Assembly (NCBI GenBank): GCA_029976065.1
Contig: JARKNV010000035.1
Span: forward strand, 1-64,000
Direction: 5' to 3'
DNA: 64,000 bases
From: Selenomonadales bacterium
Lineage (GTDB): Bacteria; Bacillota; Negativicutes; Sporomusales; UBA7701
Shown here one piece after another: positions 39,193 through 48,111 of this stretch (within the stretch, counting starts at the first letter, position 1; every line of letters starts with the position of its first letter). The translations under genes and the position numbers were made by a program. Under the pieces are notes generated by a model. That model searched no databases. It was not told where the DNA came from and saw only the letters and a program-made list of their open reading frames with translations.

Positions 39193-39846
39193 TCACAGGT
39201 ACTTGCTGCCCTCGCGCACGCTCAGCGGACTGAGCGGCTGGCCGGCGATAAACGCCCGCACCCACTCCCTGTCCGTCTTCGAATACTCGCGCAGCGCCCA
39301 GCCGATCGCCTTGTTGAGAAAAAACTCCTTCGTCCCGCACGTATTGCCGATCACCAGGCCGAGCACCGCCGTATCCGTCTTCTCCTTATATTTGAGCTGA
39401 AACAGGATCGCCGACCGCGCCAGCCAGAGGTTCTCCCCCGCCGACCATCCCACAATATGGCTGCCGACCAGTTCCGGATGCTTTGCGCACAAAGACCCAA
39501 TAACGTGCGCCGCCAGGGCGTCCACCGTGTCCCACCACGACTTCGCCGTCACCAGCCCCGCCACCCGGCCGATATCGTCCGCCGCCAGCCGGCCGCTCAG
39601 CGCCGTCAGATAATCCACAGCCAGGTACTGGAACTCCCGCTCCGGCAAGCCCCACAGCCTGTCCACCAGCCCCCAATCCACGGCGGCCGCCTTCTTCGCC
39701 CGGCGGAGGAAATCGCGCGCCAGCGTCGCCCGCTCCGGCTTCGTCAGCCCCAGGAACGGAAACTTATCCTTCATATACGCCTTCATAAAAACGGCCTTCG
39801 CCTCGTCCCGGTGCGCGTAGAACGCCGCGATCAGTTCCCCGGACAC
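39193..39846 (-). CDS. AlkD-like DNA alkylation repair glycosylase
   Basis: 217 residues of HEAT-like repeats. DEAKAVFMKAYMKDKFPFLGL, ERATLARDFLRRAKKA, LWGLPEREFQYLAVDYL and TAKSWWDTVDALAAHVIG correspond to the AlkD family, with the conserved Trp and Asp pair (WWDTVD). It removes alkylated bases such as 3-methyladenine or 7-methylguanine. The frame is open to 40059, but family length favours GTG 39846. Stand-alone gene, divergent from the MFS gene. Confidence 0.85.
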   Translation of the reverse strand: MSGELIAAFYAHRDEAKAVFMKAYMKDKFPFLGLTKPERATLARDFLRRAKKAAAVDWGLVDRLWGLPEREFQYLAVDYLTALSGRLAADDIGRVAGLVTAKSWWDTVDALAAHVIGSLCAKHPELVGSHIVGWSAGENLWLARSAILFQLKYKEKTDTAVLGLVIGNTCGTKEFFLNKAIGWALREYSKTDREWVRAFIAGQPLSPLSVREGSKYL

Positions 39847-40096
39847 AACACCACCGCCTATCGCCCGTATTATCACCTGCTTTCGCCGCCCCCGCGCCAA
39901 ATCCTCCCGCGCCCGCCCCTGCCGAAAATCGCGCAAAATTTTGCCGTACGCCACAGGAGGTCCGCCCTCAAGAGAGAATAACTGATAATAGCCGTTCGCC
40001 GGCGGCCCCGCCGGCAAATAGCCGCAGCGCCACAGCAGCATTCGCCGCAGCGCCAGCATCCCGTACTCACCAAACGACGTCGAAAGGTCTGGTACA

Positions 40097-41323
40097 GTGA
40101 ACTACATCCACAAAGACACCCCGCAGTATTGGCGGGCTATCTCCGCGTTGTTCCTCGGCACCCTCGCCTCGTTCGGCATCATGTACGCCACCCAGCCGCT
40201 CATCCCCGTTTTCTCGCGCGAATTCGGCCTCAGTCCCTCGGTCGCCAGCCTGTCCATGTCGGTCACCAGCGCCGGCCTGGCCGTGTCCATGTCGCTCATT
40301 GCCGTCCTGGCCGGCTTTCTCGACCGCAAACTGACGATGGCCGTCTCTCTGGTGGGCGCGACCGCCCTGACGGTAATCCTCGCCTTCACCGACAATTTCG
40401 CCGTCATCCTCCTCTGCCGGGCCCTGCAGGGCCTGCTGATCGCCGGCTTTCCCGCCATCGCCATGGCCTATGTCAACGAAGAATTCGCCCCGGGGATCAT
40501 CGGTCTGGTCATCGGCATCTACATCAGCGGCACCACCGTCGGCGGGCTGTTCTCGCGGCTGTTCGTCAGCACGCTGACCGATTATTTCTCCTGGCATGCC
40601 GCCCTCGGCGCCCTCGGCCTCCTCGGCAGCGCCATCACCGTCTGGTTCTGGTTCAGCATCCCCCGCTCCCGCCATTTCACCCGCCAGCAAGAGCTGCCGC
40701 GCCATATCCTCGCCGGCCTGCGGCAGAACCTCCGCGATCCCCTGATTCTCAAGCTCTACCTCGTCGCCTTTGCCATCATGGGCGCCTTCATGGCGCTCTA
40801 TAACTTCATCAGCTACCCGCTGATGGCCCCGCCGTACAACTTCAGCCACACAGCCGTCGGCAGCATCTTCCTCCTCTACCTCGTCGGCACCTTCAGCTCC
40901 ACCTTCATGGGCGGCCTGGCCGACCGGCTCGGCAACGGCAAAATCCTCTGCTTCTCGATCGCCGTCATGCTGGCCGGCGCCGTTATCACCCTCGCCTTCA
41001 ACCTCGTGCTGAAACTCCTCGGCGTGGCCATATTCACCTACGGCTTCTTCGCCAGCCATTCCGCCGCCTGCAGCTGGGTCGGCAAAAACTGCCCGGGCGA
41101 CAAAGCCCAGGCCGCCTCCCTCTACCTGCTCTTCTACTACTTCGGCGCCAGCGTCGTCGGCACCGCCGGCGGCGTCTTCCTGTCAGGCTACGGCTGGCCC
41201 GGCGTCATCGCCCTCGTCGCCCTGATGCTGTCAGGCGCGCTTTTCCTCGCCGCCTGGTTGCTGACGGCCGCGCCGCGCCCCCGGCAGCAACCCGCCCCGC
41301 AAACGGCCGACCGGTCCGTTTGA
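40097..41323 (+). CDS. MFS transporter (YnfM-like)
   Basis: 408 residues and about twelve helices. The loop 2-3 motif is LAGFLDRKLTMAVSL, and the pattern SFGIMYATQPLIPVFSREFG at the N-terminus is typical of YnfM-like/arabinose-efflux-like exporters. Start GTG 40097 with AAAGGTCTGGTACA. A group II decarboxylase begins 47 bp downstream on the same strand, suggesting export of, or import for, the compound handled there. Confidence 0.85.
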   Translation: MNYIHKDTPQYWRAISALFLGTLASFGIMYATQPLIPVFSREFGLSPSVASLSMSVTSAGLAVSMSLIAVLAGFLDRKLTMAVSLVGATALTVILAFTDNFAVILLCRALQGLLIAGFPAIAMAYVNEEFAPGIIGLVIGIYISGTTVGGLFSRLFVSTLTDYFSWHAALGALGLLGSAITVWFWFSIPRSRHFTRQQELPRHILAGLRQNLRDPLILKLYLVAFAIMGAFMALYNFISYPLMAPPYNFSHTAVGSIFLLYLVGTFSSTFMGGLADRLGNGKILCFSIAVMLAGAVITLAFNLVLKLLGVAIFTYGFFASHSAACSWVGKNCPGDKAQAASLYLLFYYFGASVVGTAGGVFLSGYGWPGVIALVALMLSGALFLAAWLLTAAPRPRQQPAPQTADRSV

Positions 41324-41370
41324 CTGTTCATAATTCCGCCCCGCCACCACCAACAAAGGAGTTGACAACA

Positions 41371-42768
41371 ATGGCCGAAAATATCTGCGACAGCCTCCGG
41401 CGCCATGCCGGGGACTGGGCCCTGTACGAGCAGGCCAAAGACTGCGCCCTCGACTACATGCGCACCGTCCAGGACCGCCCCGTCTTCCCCGCCCCCGCGG
41501 CCATCGCCGCCCTCGCCGCCTTCCGCGAGCCGCTGCCCGACGCCCCCGCCGACCCCCGCGACCTCCTCGCCACTCTCCACCGCCTCGGCTCCCCGGCCAC
41601 CGTCGCCCAGACCGGCGGCCGCTACTTCGGGTTCGTCAACGGCGGCATCATCCCCGCCGCCCTCGCCGCCAAATGGCTGGGCGACGCCTGGGACCAGAAC
41701 GCCGGCCTGTACGTCATATCGCCCGTCGCCTCGGTCCTCGAGGAAGTCTGCGAAAACTGGCTCGTCGACCTGCTCGGCCTGCCCGCAGGCACCGCCGCCG
41801 GCTTCGTCAGCGGCACCTCGAACGCCAGCCTCTGCGGCCTCGCCGCCGGGCGCGACTTCCTCCTGAACCGCAAAGGCTGGGACGTCGGCTCCCGGGGCCT
41901 GTTCGGCGCCCCCGAGCTCCGCGTCGTCCTCGGCGCCGGCGCCCACTCCACCGTCTACAAAGCCCTCTCCATCCTCGGCCTCGGCAAAGACCGCCTCATA
42001 AAAGTGCCGGTCGACAACCAGGGCCGGATGCTGGCCGACAAGCTCCCGCCCCTCGACGACAACACCCTCCTCATCCTCCAGGCCGGCAACGTGAGCACCG
42101 GCTCCTTCGACCCCTTCGCCGCCATCCTCCCCCGCGCCCGCGCAGCCGGCGCCTGGGTGCACGTCGACGGCGCCTTCGGCCTGTGGGCCGCCGCCTCCCC
42201 CGCGCTCCGCCCCCTCACCGCCGGCCTCGAACTCGCCGACTCCTGGTCGGTCGACGCCCATAAAACCCTCAACGCCCCCTACGACAACGGCATTGTCCTC
42301 TGCCGCCACCGCGACGCCCTCGTCCGGGCGATGAGCATGACCGGCGCCTATATCGTCTACAGCGAAAACCGCGACGGCATGAACTTCACCGCCGACATGT
42401 CCCGGCGGGCGCGGGCCGTCGAGCTGTGGGCCTCGCTCAAGGCCCTCGGCCGCAGCGGCGCCGCCGGACTCGTCGAAGACCTCTGCCGCAAAGCCCGCCT
42501 CTTCGCCGCCGCCCTGCAAAACGCAGACTTCCGCATCCTCAACGACGTCTGCTTCAACCAGGTCCTCGTCGCCTGCCGCGACGAAGCTCTCACCAAAAAG
42601 ACCCTCGAAAACCTCCAGCAGTCCGGCGAATGCTGGTGCGGCCCCACCCAGTGGCAAGGCGAAACCGTCATCCGCATCAGCGTCTGCTCCTACCGCACCA
42701 CCGACGAAGATATCGAGCGATCAGTTCGAGCCTTCGTCAAGGCCCGCGACGACAGCGCGCACGCATAA
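41371..42768 (+). CDS. Group II PLP-dependent amino-acid decarboxylase
   Basis: 465 residues. The PLP lysine is in SWSVDAHKTLNAPYDNG, preceded by the cofactor Asp in WVHVDGAFGLW. TGGRYFGFVNGG and SGTSNASLCGLAAGRDFLL (as SGTSNASLC) are typical of aromatic-L-amino-acid/glutamate decarboxylase relatives. The substrate is unresolved. AAAGGAGTTGACAACA precedes ATG 41371. It is followed by a terminator and forms a likely two-gene unit with the MFS transporter. Confidence 0.87.
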   Translation: MAENICDSLRRHAGDWALYEQAKDCALDYMRTVQDRPVFPAPAAIAALAAFREPLPDAPADPRDLLATLHRLGSPATVAQTGGRYFGFVNGGIIPAALAAKWLGDAWDQNAGLYVISPVASVLEEVCENWLVDLLGLPAGTAAGFVSGTSNASLCGLAAGRDFLLNRKGWDVGSRGLFGAPELRVVLGAGAHSTVYKALSILGLGKDRLIKVPVDNQGRMLADKLPPLDDNTLLILQAGNVSTGSFDPFAAILPRARAAGAWVHVDGAFGLWAAASPALRPLTAGLELADSWSVDAHKTLNAPYDNGIVLCRHRDALVRAMSMTGAYIVYSENRDGMNFTADMSRRARAVELWASLKALGRSGAAGLVEDLCRKARLFAAALQNADFRILNDVCFNQVLVACRDEALTKKTLENLQQSGECWCGPTQWQGETVIRISVCSYRTTDEDIERSVRAFVKARDDSAHA

Positions 42769-42780
42769 CGCACACACACA

Positions 42781-42809
42781 AAAGCCGCCATGCAGCCATG
42801 GCGGCTTTT
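42781..42809. terminator. Bidirectional terminator
   Basis: AAAGCCGCCATG / CATGGCGGCTTT with a four-base loop, between convergent decarboxylase and ParB-like genes. Confidence 0.9.
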
Positions 42810-42816
42810 CCTGTCG

Positions 42817-43872
42817 CTAGCGCCCCTTTTCCAGCAGCGCCTTTATCCTTGCAAGCTCCGCAACCCGGCCCTCCAGGGCCGCCAGCGACGCCCCCACGGC
42901 CGCCAGCAGCCGCTCGCGCTCCGCGTCCGCCAGCGCCGCTACGGCCTCCGGCGACAAAGCCGCAGCCGCCGGCACCGGCGCCAGCAGACCGGCCAGCTCC
43001 GCCGGCGCGCCGCCTCCCCAAGAGCCGGCGCCAGCCTCGGTCGCCGCACCGTCCCCAGCTTCCGCGTCCGCCGCGGCAGCCACAGCCGTCGCCGCCGCTT
43101 CAGTCACCGGCCCGGGCGCAGGCGCCACGGCCGCCGCCTTTGTCTCTGCCGTCTTTGCCAGCTCCTGGCGGCGCTCGCCGTCCACGCTCAAGGCCACCAA
43201 CTCGTGGCAGGGCATCTTCAGAAACTTTTCCTTCGTCGGCGCGTCGAACTCCTCGCTCACAAACAAGCCGGCGATCCGCTTCGCGTCCCTGGCGCTCCGC
43301 TGGTCCTTGGCCACCTTCACCGCCAGCTGGTCGCGGTACGCCAGCGGCACGTCCTTCAGATTGAGCGCCTGCTCCTCCGACAGCCGCCCGGCGATTATCT
43401 CCGCCCCGCCGTGGATGATCCTCCTGACCTCCGCGCCGAACACCAGCAGGGCGAGCTTATTGGTGATATACTTCTCCGTCTTGCCCAACCGGCTGGACAG
43501 GTACTTCTTCGAAACCTTCCACTTCTCGCCGTCCAGCAGCTTCTGGAAGCCCTCCGCCTCCTCGACCGGCGTGAAATCCCGCCGCTGGATGTTCTCCGTC
43601 AGCTGCTCGAAATAAATATCCAGCTCGTCGGTGTTATCCGACAGAATGCACGGGATCTTCCGGAAGCCCAGCAGCTTCAGCGCCTTGTAGCGCCGGTTGC
43701 CGAACACGATCTTGTAACGGCCGTACTTCGCCTTGTAAACCTTGATCGGATTGAGCAGCCCCACCTCGCGGATGCTCTCCGCCAGTTCCTCGATCGCCGT
43801 CTTGTCGAACTCCCGGCGCGGCTGCTCCGTATCCTCGTCAATCAGATTGATATCGATCTCAACAAGCTTCAC
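42817..43872 (-). CDS. ParB/Spo0J-family protein, stand-alone
   Basis: 351 residues. The N-terminal ParB/sulfiredoxin domain has EQPRREFDKTAIEELAESI and GNRRYKALKLLGFRKIPC, where canonical ParB has GERR. ENIQRRDFTPVEEAEGFQKL follows, then an HTH region (RLGKTEKYITNKLALLV). The last 110 residues are an Ala/Pro-rich linker and a short coiled coil (ALEGRVAELARIKALLEKG). No ParA gene or parS cluster is adjacent, so chromosomal segregation is not assured; a Noc-like or regulatory role is possible. Start GTG 43872 with AGAGGATATTGCC. Confidence 0.85.
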   Translation of the reverse strand: MKLVEIDINLIDEDTEQPRREFDKTAIEELAESIREVGLLNPIKVYKAKYGRYKIVFGNRRYKALKLLGFRKIPCILSDNTDELDIYFEQLTENIQRRDFTPVEEAEGFQKLLDGEKWKVSKKYLSSRLGKTEKYITNKLALLVFGAEVRRIIHGGAEIIAGRLSEEQALNLKDVPLAYRDQLAVKVAKDQRSARDAKRIAGLFVSEEFDAPTKEKFLKMPCHELVALSVDGERRQELAKTAETKAAAVAPAPGPVTEAAATAVAAAADAEAGDGAATEAGAGSWGGGAPAELAGLLAPVPAAAALSPEAVAALADAERERLLAAVGASLAALEGRVAELARIKALLEKGR

Positions 43873-44062
43873 GGCAATATCCTCTCCCGTATCTCCCGTA
43901 TCGCCACTCAATTCGACGGCTCCCGGCTTATTCCTGCCCGCCCGCCGGGGCGGCGGCGCGAAAATCGCAACACCTGCCTCATTTCATAAAATATCTTTCT
44001 TGTCGCTATCTGTCGGAAAAAAATTAAGTTTTTTGAAAAATCACTATTATATAAAAAGCAAA

Positions 44063-44240
44063 TTGCCCCGAATATATTATTGGGTTATTTCCTTACCCAT
44101 ACCGCCCCGGTTGGCGCCGTTACCCGTCAACGCCTTTTCGGGTTACAGGTTTCGTTCGCCCCGGACTGCTCTCCCGACAGCAGACCCTGCACAGGTCTGC
44201 TGTCTCTTTTATTCCGGCAGCAATTGCGAAGCAATTCTAT
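44063..44240 (+). promoter_or_regulatory. Structured leader upstream of the dCache chemoreceptor
   Basis: The 389-bp gap between parB-like and the chemoreceptor holds several paired segments. TGGGT/ACCCA lies around 44081-44099, and GTTACCCG/CGGGTTAC around 44119-44146. An 11-bp GC-rich hairpin lies at 44176-44204 (GACAGCAGACC/GGTCTGCTGTC), followed by TCTTTTATT, which is a terminator shape ending 50 bp before the start codon. The AT-rich part (43981-44060) could contain a promoter but none is convincing. Confidence 0.4.
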
Positions 44241-44261
44241 AAAAGCAAAGGAGTGACAGGC

Positions 44262-46235
44262 ATGAAAAGCATCCAGACCAGACTAACGGTGGTTATCCTC
44301 CTGATCTTCCTGATTGCGCTCGGCGCGATGGGCGGGCTCAACTACTGGAAGGCCAGGGAGATCATCACCGCCAACATCGCCGCCGACATGGCCGACACGG
44401 CCGTCGGCGCCGCCGGCGACATCGGCGACTGGCTGGCGGCCCGCAAGGCGGAAGTTTCCATCATGGCGGTGGCGCCGGTGATCCGGAGCGGCAACGCCGA
44501 CGCCATCCTCCCCTTCCTGCAGAACGTCGCCAAAGAAAATAAAGTCTACGACTCGATCGGCTACATCAGACCGGACGGCTCCTACATCAACTCGACCGGC
44601 GCGACCGGCAGCCTGGCCGACCGCGACTATTTCCCCAAAGCGATGCGCGGCGAAACGGTCATTTCCGACCCGGTCATCGCCAGATCCACCGGCCATCTCG
44701 TCGCCATCGTAGCCGTGCCGGTCAAGGCCGACGGCAAAGTCGCCGGCGTGATCTACGGCAGCGTCGACATGGAAGGCCTCGGCAAAAAAGTGCTGTCCAT
44801 CAAGATCGGCCAGACGGGCTACGCCTATGTTATGCAGGAAAACGGCCTGACCATCATCCACCCCGACAAGGAAGTCGCCATGAAGATGAACGCCGTGAGC
44901 GAACCCAAGCTCCCTGAAGTGCTGCGGGCGGTCAACGCGCGGATCGTCAAGGGCGAGAAAGGCTTCTCCTCTTACGAGTACGGCGGGGCCACGAAAATGG
45001 TGTCGTTCGCCCCCATCGAGGGCGCCAAATGGTTCCTGGCCGTCAACGTCCCCGAAAAAGAAGTCACCGGCACCCTCGCGGCGCTGACGACCGTCTCGCT
45101 CGTCACCGTCGCCGTCGTCCTCATCATCACCGCCCTGGTCGTTGTCTGGTTCGCCCGCCGCATCGCCGGGCCCGTCCGGCAGCTCGAGGCGGCCGCCGAC
45201 CGCATCGCCGCCGGCGACATCTCGCACGCCAGGCTCGCCATCGACAGCAACGACGAAATCGGCCGGCTGGGCCACAGCTTCGAGCAGATGACCCTCAACC
45301 TGCGCACCCTCATCCAGAAAATCCTCGGCGCCACCGAGCAGGTCGCCGCCTCCTCCCAAGAACTGACCGCCAGCGCCGAGCAATCGGCCCAGGCCGCCAA
45401 CCAGATCGCCACCGCCATCACCGGCGTCGCCGCCGGCGCCGAGGAGCAGCTGTCCGCCGCCGGCGAAAGCGCGGCCATCGTCGAACAGATGACGGCCAGC
45501 ATCCAGCAGATCGCCGCCAGCGCCAACCAGGCGGCTGCCCAGTCCTCCCAGGCGGCCGATACGGCCAAAGCCGGCGACCACAAGGTCGGGCAGGCCGTCA
45601 CCCAGATGGGGCAGATCGAAACGGCGGTAACCACCTCCGCCGCCGTCGTCGCCAAGCTCGGCGAACGCTCCAAGGAAATCGGCGCGATCGTCGACACCAT
45701 CGCCGGCATCGCCGGCCAGACCAACCTCCTCGCCCTCAACGCCGCCATCGAAGCGGCGCGCGCCGGCGAACAGGGCCGGGGCTTCGCCGTCGTCGCCGAG
45801 GAAGTGCGCAAACTCGCCGAGCAGTCCCAGGAAGCGGCCAAGCAGATCGCCGACCTCATCGGCGAAATCCAGGGCGACACCGATCAGGCGGTCGCGGCCA
45901 TGAACGACGGCACCCGCGAAGTCAAAACCGGCGCCGAGGTCGTCAACGCCGCCGGCGCCGCCTTCCGGGAAATCGCCGGCCTCGTCGGCCAGGTCGCCGG
46001 CCGGGTCAAGGAAATCTCCGCCGCCATGCAGCAGCTCGCCGCCGGCAGCCAGAAAATCGTCGACGCCGTCAAACAAATCGATGAACTGGGCAAAAAAGCG
46101 GCCGGCGACTCCCAGAGTGTATCGGCGGCCGCCGAAGAACAACTCGCCTCCATGGAGGAAATCTCCTCCTCCAGCCAGGCGCTCGCCAAGCTCTCCCAGG
46201 ACCTGCAGACCGCGGTCGCGCAATTCCGCATGTAG
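44262..46235 (+). CDS. Methyl-accepting chemotaxis protein with dCache sensor
   Basis: 657 residues. The first helix is [20 protein letters not shown], followed by a periplasmic dCache domain of about 230 residues ([20 protein letters not shown] and [18 protein letters not shown]). The second helix is near residue 275 ([20 protein letters not shown]), then HAMP, then the signalling domain with tip [19 protein letters not shown]. dCache receptors often sense amino acids or other small metabolites; the ligand is not defined. AAAGGAGTGACAGGC precedes the ATG. Confidence 0.95.
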   Translation: MKSIQTRLTVVILLIFLIALGAMGGLNYWKAREIITANIAADMADTAVGAAGDIGDWLAARKAEVSIMAVAPVIRSGNADAILPFLQNVAKENKVYDSIGYIRPDGSYINSTGATGSLADRDYFPKAMRGETVISDPVIARSTGHLVAIVAVPVKADGKVAGVIYGSVDMEGLGKKVLSIKIGQTGYAYVMQENGLTIIHPDKEVAMKMNAVSEPKLPEVLRAVNARIVKGEKGFSSYEYGGATKMVSFAPIEGAKWFLAVNVPEKEVTGTLAALTTVSLVTVAVVLIITALVVVWFARRIAGPVRQLEAAADRIAAGDISHARLAIDSNDEIGRLGHSFEQMTLNLRTLIQKILGATEQVAASSQELTASAEQSAQAANQIATAITGVAAGAEEQLSAAGESAAIVEQMTASIQQIAASANQAAAQSSQAADTAKAGDHKVGQAVTQMGQIETAVTTSAAVVAKLGERSKEIGAIVDTIAGIAGQTNLLALNAAIEAARAGEQGRGFAVVAEEVRKLAEQSQEAAKQIADLIGEIQGDTDQAVAAMNDGTREVKTGAEVVNAAGAAFREIAGLVGQVAGRVKEISAAMQQLAAGSQKIVDAVKQIDELGKKAAGDSQSVSAAAEEQLASMEEISSSSQALAKLSQDLQTAVAQFRM

Positions 46236-46263
46236 CGCCCGCGCGAAAATGTTTCCAAGGGGA

Positions 46264-46292
46264 TTGACACCTAGCCCTCCCCGCTATATAAT
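46264..46292 (+). promoter_or_regulatory. Consensus sigma-A promoter of the Tyr T-box transcript
   Basis: TTGACA (46264-46269), 17-bp spacer, TATAAT (46287-46292): perfect consensus, about 30 bp before T-box stem I. Confidence 0.85.
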
Positions 46293-46314
46293 TTCCATAA
46301 ATGCATACAAAAAA

Positions 46315-46577
46315 TGCCATGAGCGGGAGAAGTAAGTCTTTCGGGCTTCCCAGAGAGCCGGTGGTTGGTGCGAACCGGCAGGCAGACTGACTGAAATACA
46401 CCCGTGAGCAGCAGGTTGAACCGCCAGTAGACCGCGCCGGGACGCCCCCGTTACAGGGCTAGGGTATCGGAACCCCACGGTTCCCGCACCCGAAACGAGC
46501 GGCTTGCCCCAAGCAAGCAGGGTGGTACCACGGCTTCACATCCCGTCCCTGTAGAAATACAGTGACGGGATTTTTTA
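46315..46577 (+). promoter_or_regulatory. T-box leader with tyrosine specifier
   Basis: Stem I begins at GAGCGGG (46321). The specifier context CTGAAATACACCCGTGAGC puts UAC (Tyr) at 46397-46399. The T-box core AGGGTGGTACCACGG is at 46519-46533. The terminator is TCCCGTCCCTGT / ACAGTGACGGGA with six Ts (46541-46577). Uncharged tRNA-Tyr would allow read-through into the downstream lyase gene (known mechanism). Specifier reading is by eye and should be confirmed by covariance alignment. Confidence 0.9.
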
Positions 46578-46606
46578 TTTTCAAAAACGAAAAGGAGTGG
46601 TAACCA

Positions 46607-48055
46607 ATGTCCCGCATCAACTTCTATCACGGCGAAACCATCCCCCTGGAGCTCCACAAGGTCCGCATCGTCCAAAAACTCTCCCTCGTCCCCGTCGAAC
46701 GCCGCCTTGAGGCCATCGCCGCCGCCGGCAACAACACCTTCCTCCTCAAAAACAACGACGTCTTCCTCGACATGCTCACCGACAGCGGCGTCAACGCCAT
46801 GAGCGACAGACAGCTCGCCGCCATGATGGAGGCCGACGACAGCTACGCCGGCTCGGCCACCTTCACCAAGCTCGAAGCGAAAATCCACGACATCTTCGGC
46901 CTGCAATACGTCCTCCCCGCCCATCAGGGCCGAGCATGCGAAAACATCATATCCCAGGCGTTCGTCCGCCCCGGCACCATCATCCCCATGAACTACCACT
47001 TCACCACCACCAAGGCCCACGTCGTATTGAACGGCGGCGCCGTCGAGGAACTCGTCATCGACGAAGGCACCAAAGTCACCAGCGACCACCCCTTCAAAGG
47101 CAACATGGACCCCGCCAAGCTCACCGCCCTCATCGACAAGCACGGTGCCGGCAAAATCGCCTTCCTCCGCATCGAAACAGGCACCAACCTCATCGGCGGC
47201 CAGCCCCACTCGCTCGCCAACCTCCGCGAAATCCGCGCCATCTGCGACAAACACGGCGTCATGATCGTCTTCGACGCCAGCCTCCTCGCCGACAACCTCC
47301 ACTTCATCAAAACCCGCGAAGAAGCCTGCCGGGACATGTCCATCCGCGACATCTGCCGCGCCATCGCCAGCCTCGTCGACATCATGTACTTCTCCGCCCG
47401 CAAGCTCGGCTGCGCCCGCGGCGGCGTCATCTGCACCAACAGCGAAGCCGCCTACCTCAAAATGCGCGAACTCGTCACCCTCTACGAAGGCTTCCTCACC
47501 TACGGCGGCATGTCCGTCCGCGAAATCGAAGCAATCGCCGTCGGCCTCGAAGAAACCATGGACGAAGACATGGTCAGTCAGGGCCCGCAATTCATCGCCT
47601 TCCTGGTCGAGGAACTCAAAAAGCGCGGCGTCCCCGTCATCACCCCGCCGGGCGGCCTCGGCGGCCACATCGACGCCCGCCGCTTCCTCCCCCACGTCCC
47701 CCAGCAGCAATACACCGCCGCCGCCCTCGCCGCCGCCATCTATCTCGCCGGCGGCATCCGCGGCATGGAGCGCGGCACCATGTCCGAAGCCCGCGACGAA
47801 CAGGGCAACGAAACCTTCGCCAAAATGGAACTCGTCCGCCTCGCCGTGCCGCGGCGCGTCTTCACCCTCTCCCAGATCATGTACGTCGTCGACCGCATCT
47901 CCTGGCTGTACGACAACCGGGCCCTCGTCGGCGGCCTCGCCTTCACCGAGGAACCCAAGCTCCTGCGGTTCTTCTTCGGCAAACTCGCCCCCGTCTCCGG
48001 CTGGCAGGCCGATCTCGCCGCCAAATTCAGGCAAGACTTCGGCGACAGCCTGTAA
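46607..48055 (+). CDS. Tyrosine phenol-lyase-like beta-eliminating lyase
   Basis: 482 residues of the tryptophanase/tyrosine phenol-lyase family. The PLP lysine is K266 in MYFSARKLGCARGG. Compared with Citrobacter TPL (recalled), TPL-specific residues are kept: Thr in FTTTK, Arg in MERGTMS and Phe-Phe in LRFFFGK, where tryptophanase has Asp, Ile and His. Two cofactor-site changes are odd: DASL (L226) where TPL/TnaA have DATR/DSAR, and Arg instead of Lys before the PLP lysine. TPL splits tyrosine to phenol, pyruvate and ammonia, reversibly. AAAGGAGTGGTAACC precedes ATG. Confidence 0.82.
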   Translation: MSRINFYHGETIPLELHKVRIVQKLSLVPVERRLEAIAAAGNNTFLLKNNDVFLDMLTDSGVNAMSDRQLAAMMEADDSYAGSATFTKLEAKIHDIFGLQYVLPAHQGRACENIISQAFVRPGTIIPMNYHFTTTKAHVVLNGGAVEELVIDEGTKVTSDHPFKGNMDPAKLTALIDKHGAGKIAFLRIETGTNLIGGQPHSLANLREIRAICDKHGVMIVFDASLLADNLHFIKTREEACRDMSIRDICRAIASLVDIMYFSARKLGCARGGVICTNSEAAYLKMRELVTLYEGFLTYGGMSVREIEAIAVGLEETMDEDMVSQGPQFIAFLVEELKKRGVPVITPPGGLGGHIDARRFLPHVPQQQYTAAALAAAIYLAGGIRGMERGTMSEARDEQGNETFAKMELVRLAVPRRVFTLSQIMYVVDRISWLYDNRALVGGLAFTEEPKLLRFFFGKLAPVSGWQADLAAKFRQDFGDSL

Positions 48056-48072
48056 TAATCCGCTTAAACGCC

Positions 48073-48102
48073 GCGACCGGCCGGAATTATCCGGCCGGTC
48101 GC
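48073..48102. terminator. Hairpin after the lyase gene
   Basis: GCGACCGGCCGG / CCGGCCGGTCGC stem, loop AATTAT; no clear T-tract, so it may work weakly or as a 3' stabiliser. Confidence 0.6.
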
Positions 48103-48111
48103 GTGTACGTA

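Noticed and set aside
44101-44212. c-di-GMP-I riboswitch before the chemoreceptor
   Set aside because: The conserved GEMM core (GGGCAAACC ... GGGACGCAAAGCC) is absent, so only an unassigned structured leader is reported.
44216-44240. GCAATTGCGAAGCAATTC as a separate operator
   Set aside because: Short self-complementary stretch beside the ribosome site; too short and unreplicated to claim.
44283-46223. 646-codon minus-strand open frame
   Set aside because: Antisense shadow of the dCache chemoreceptor; Gly/Asp/Val-rich translation.
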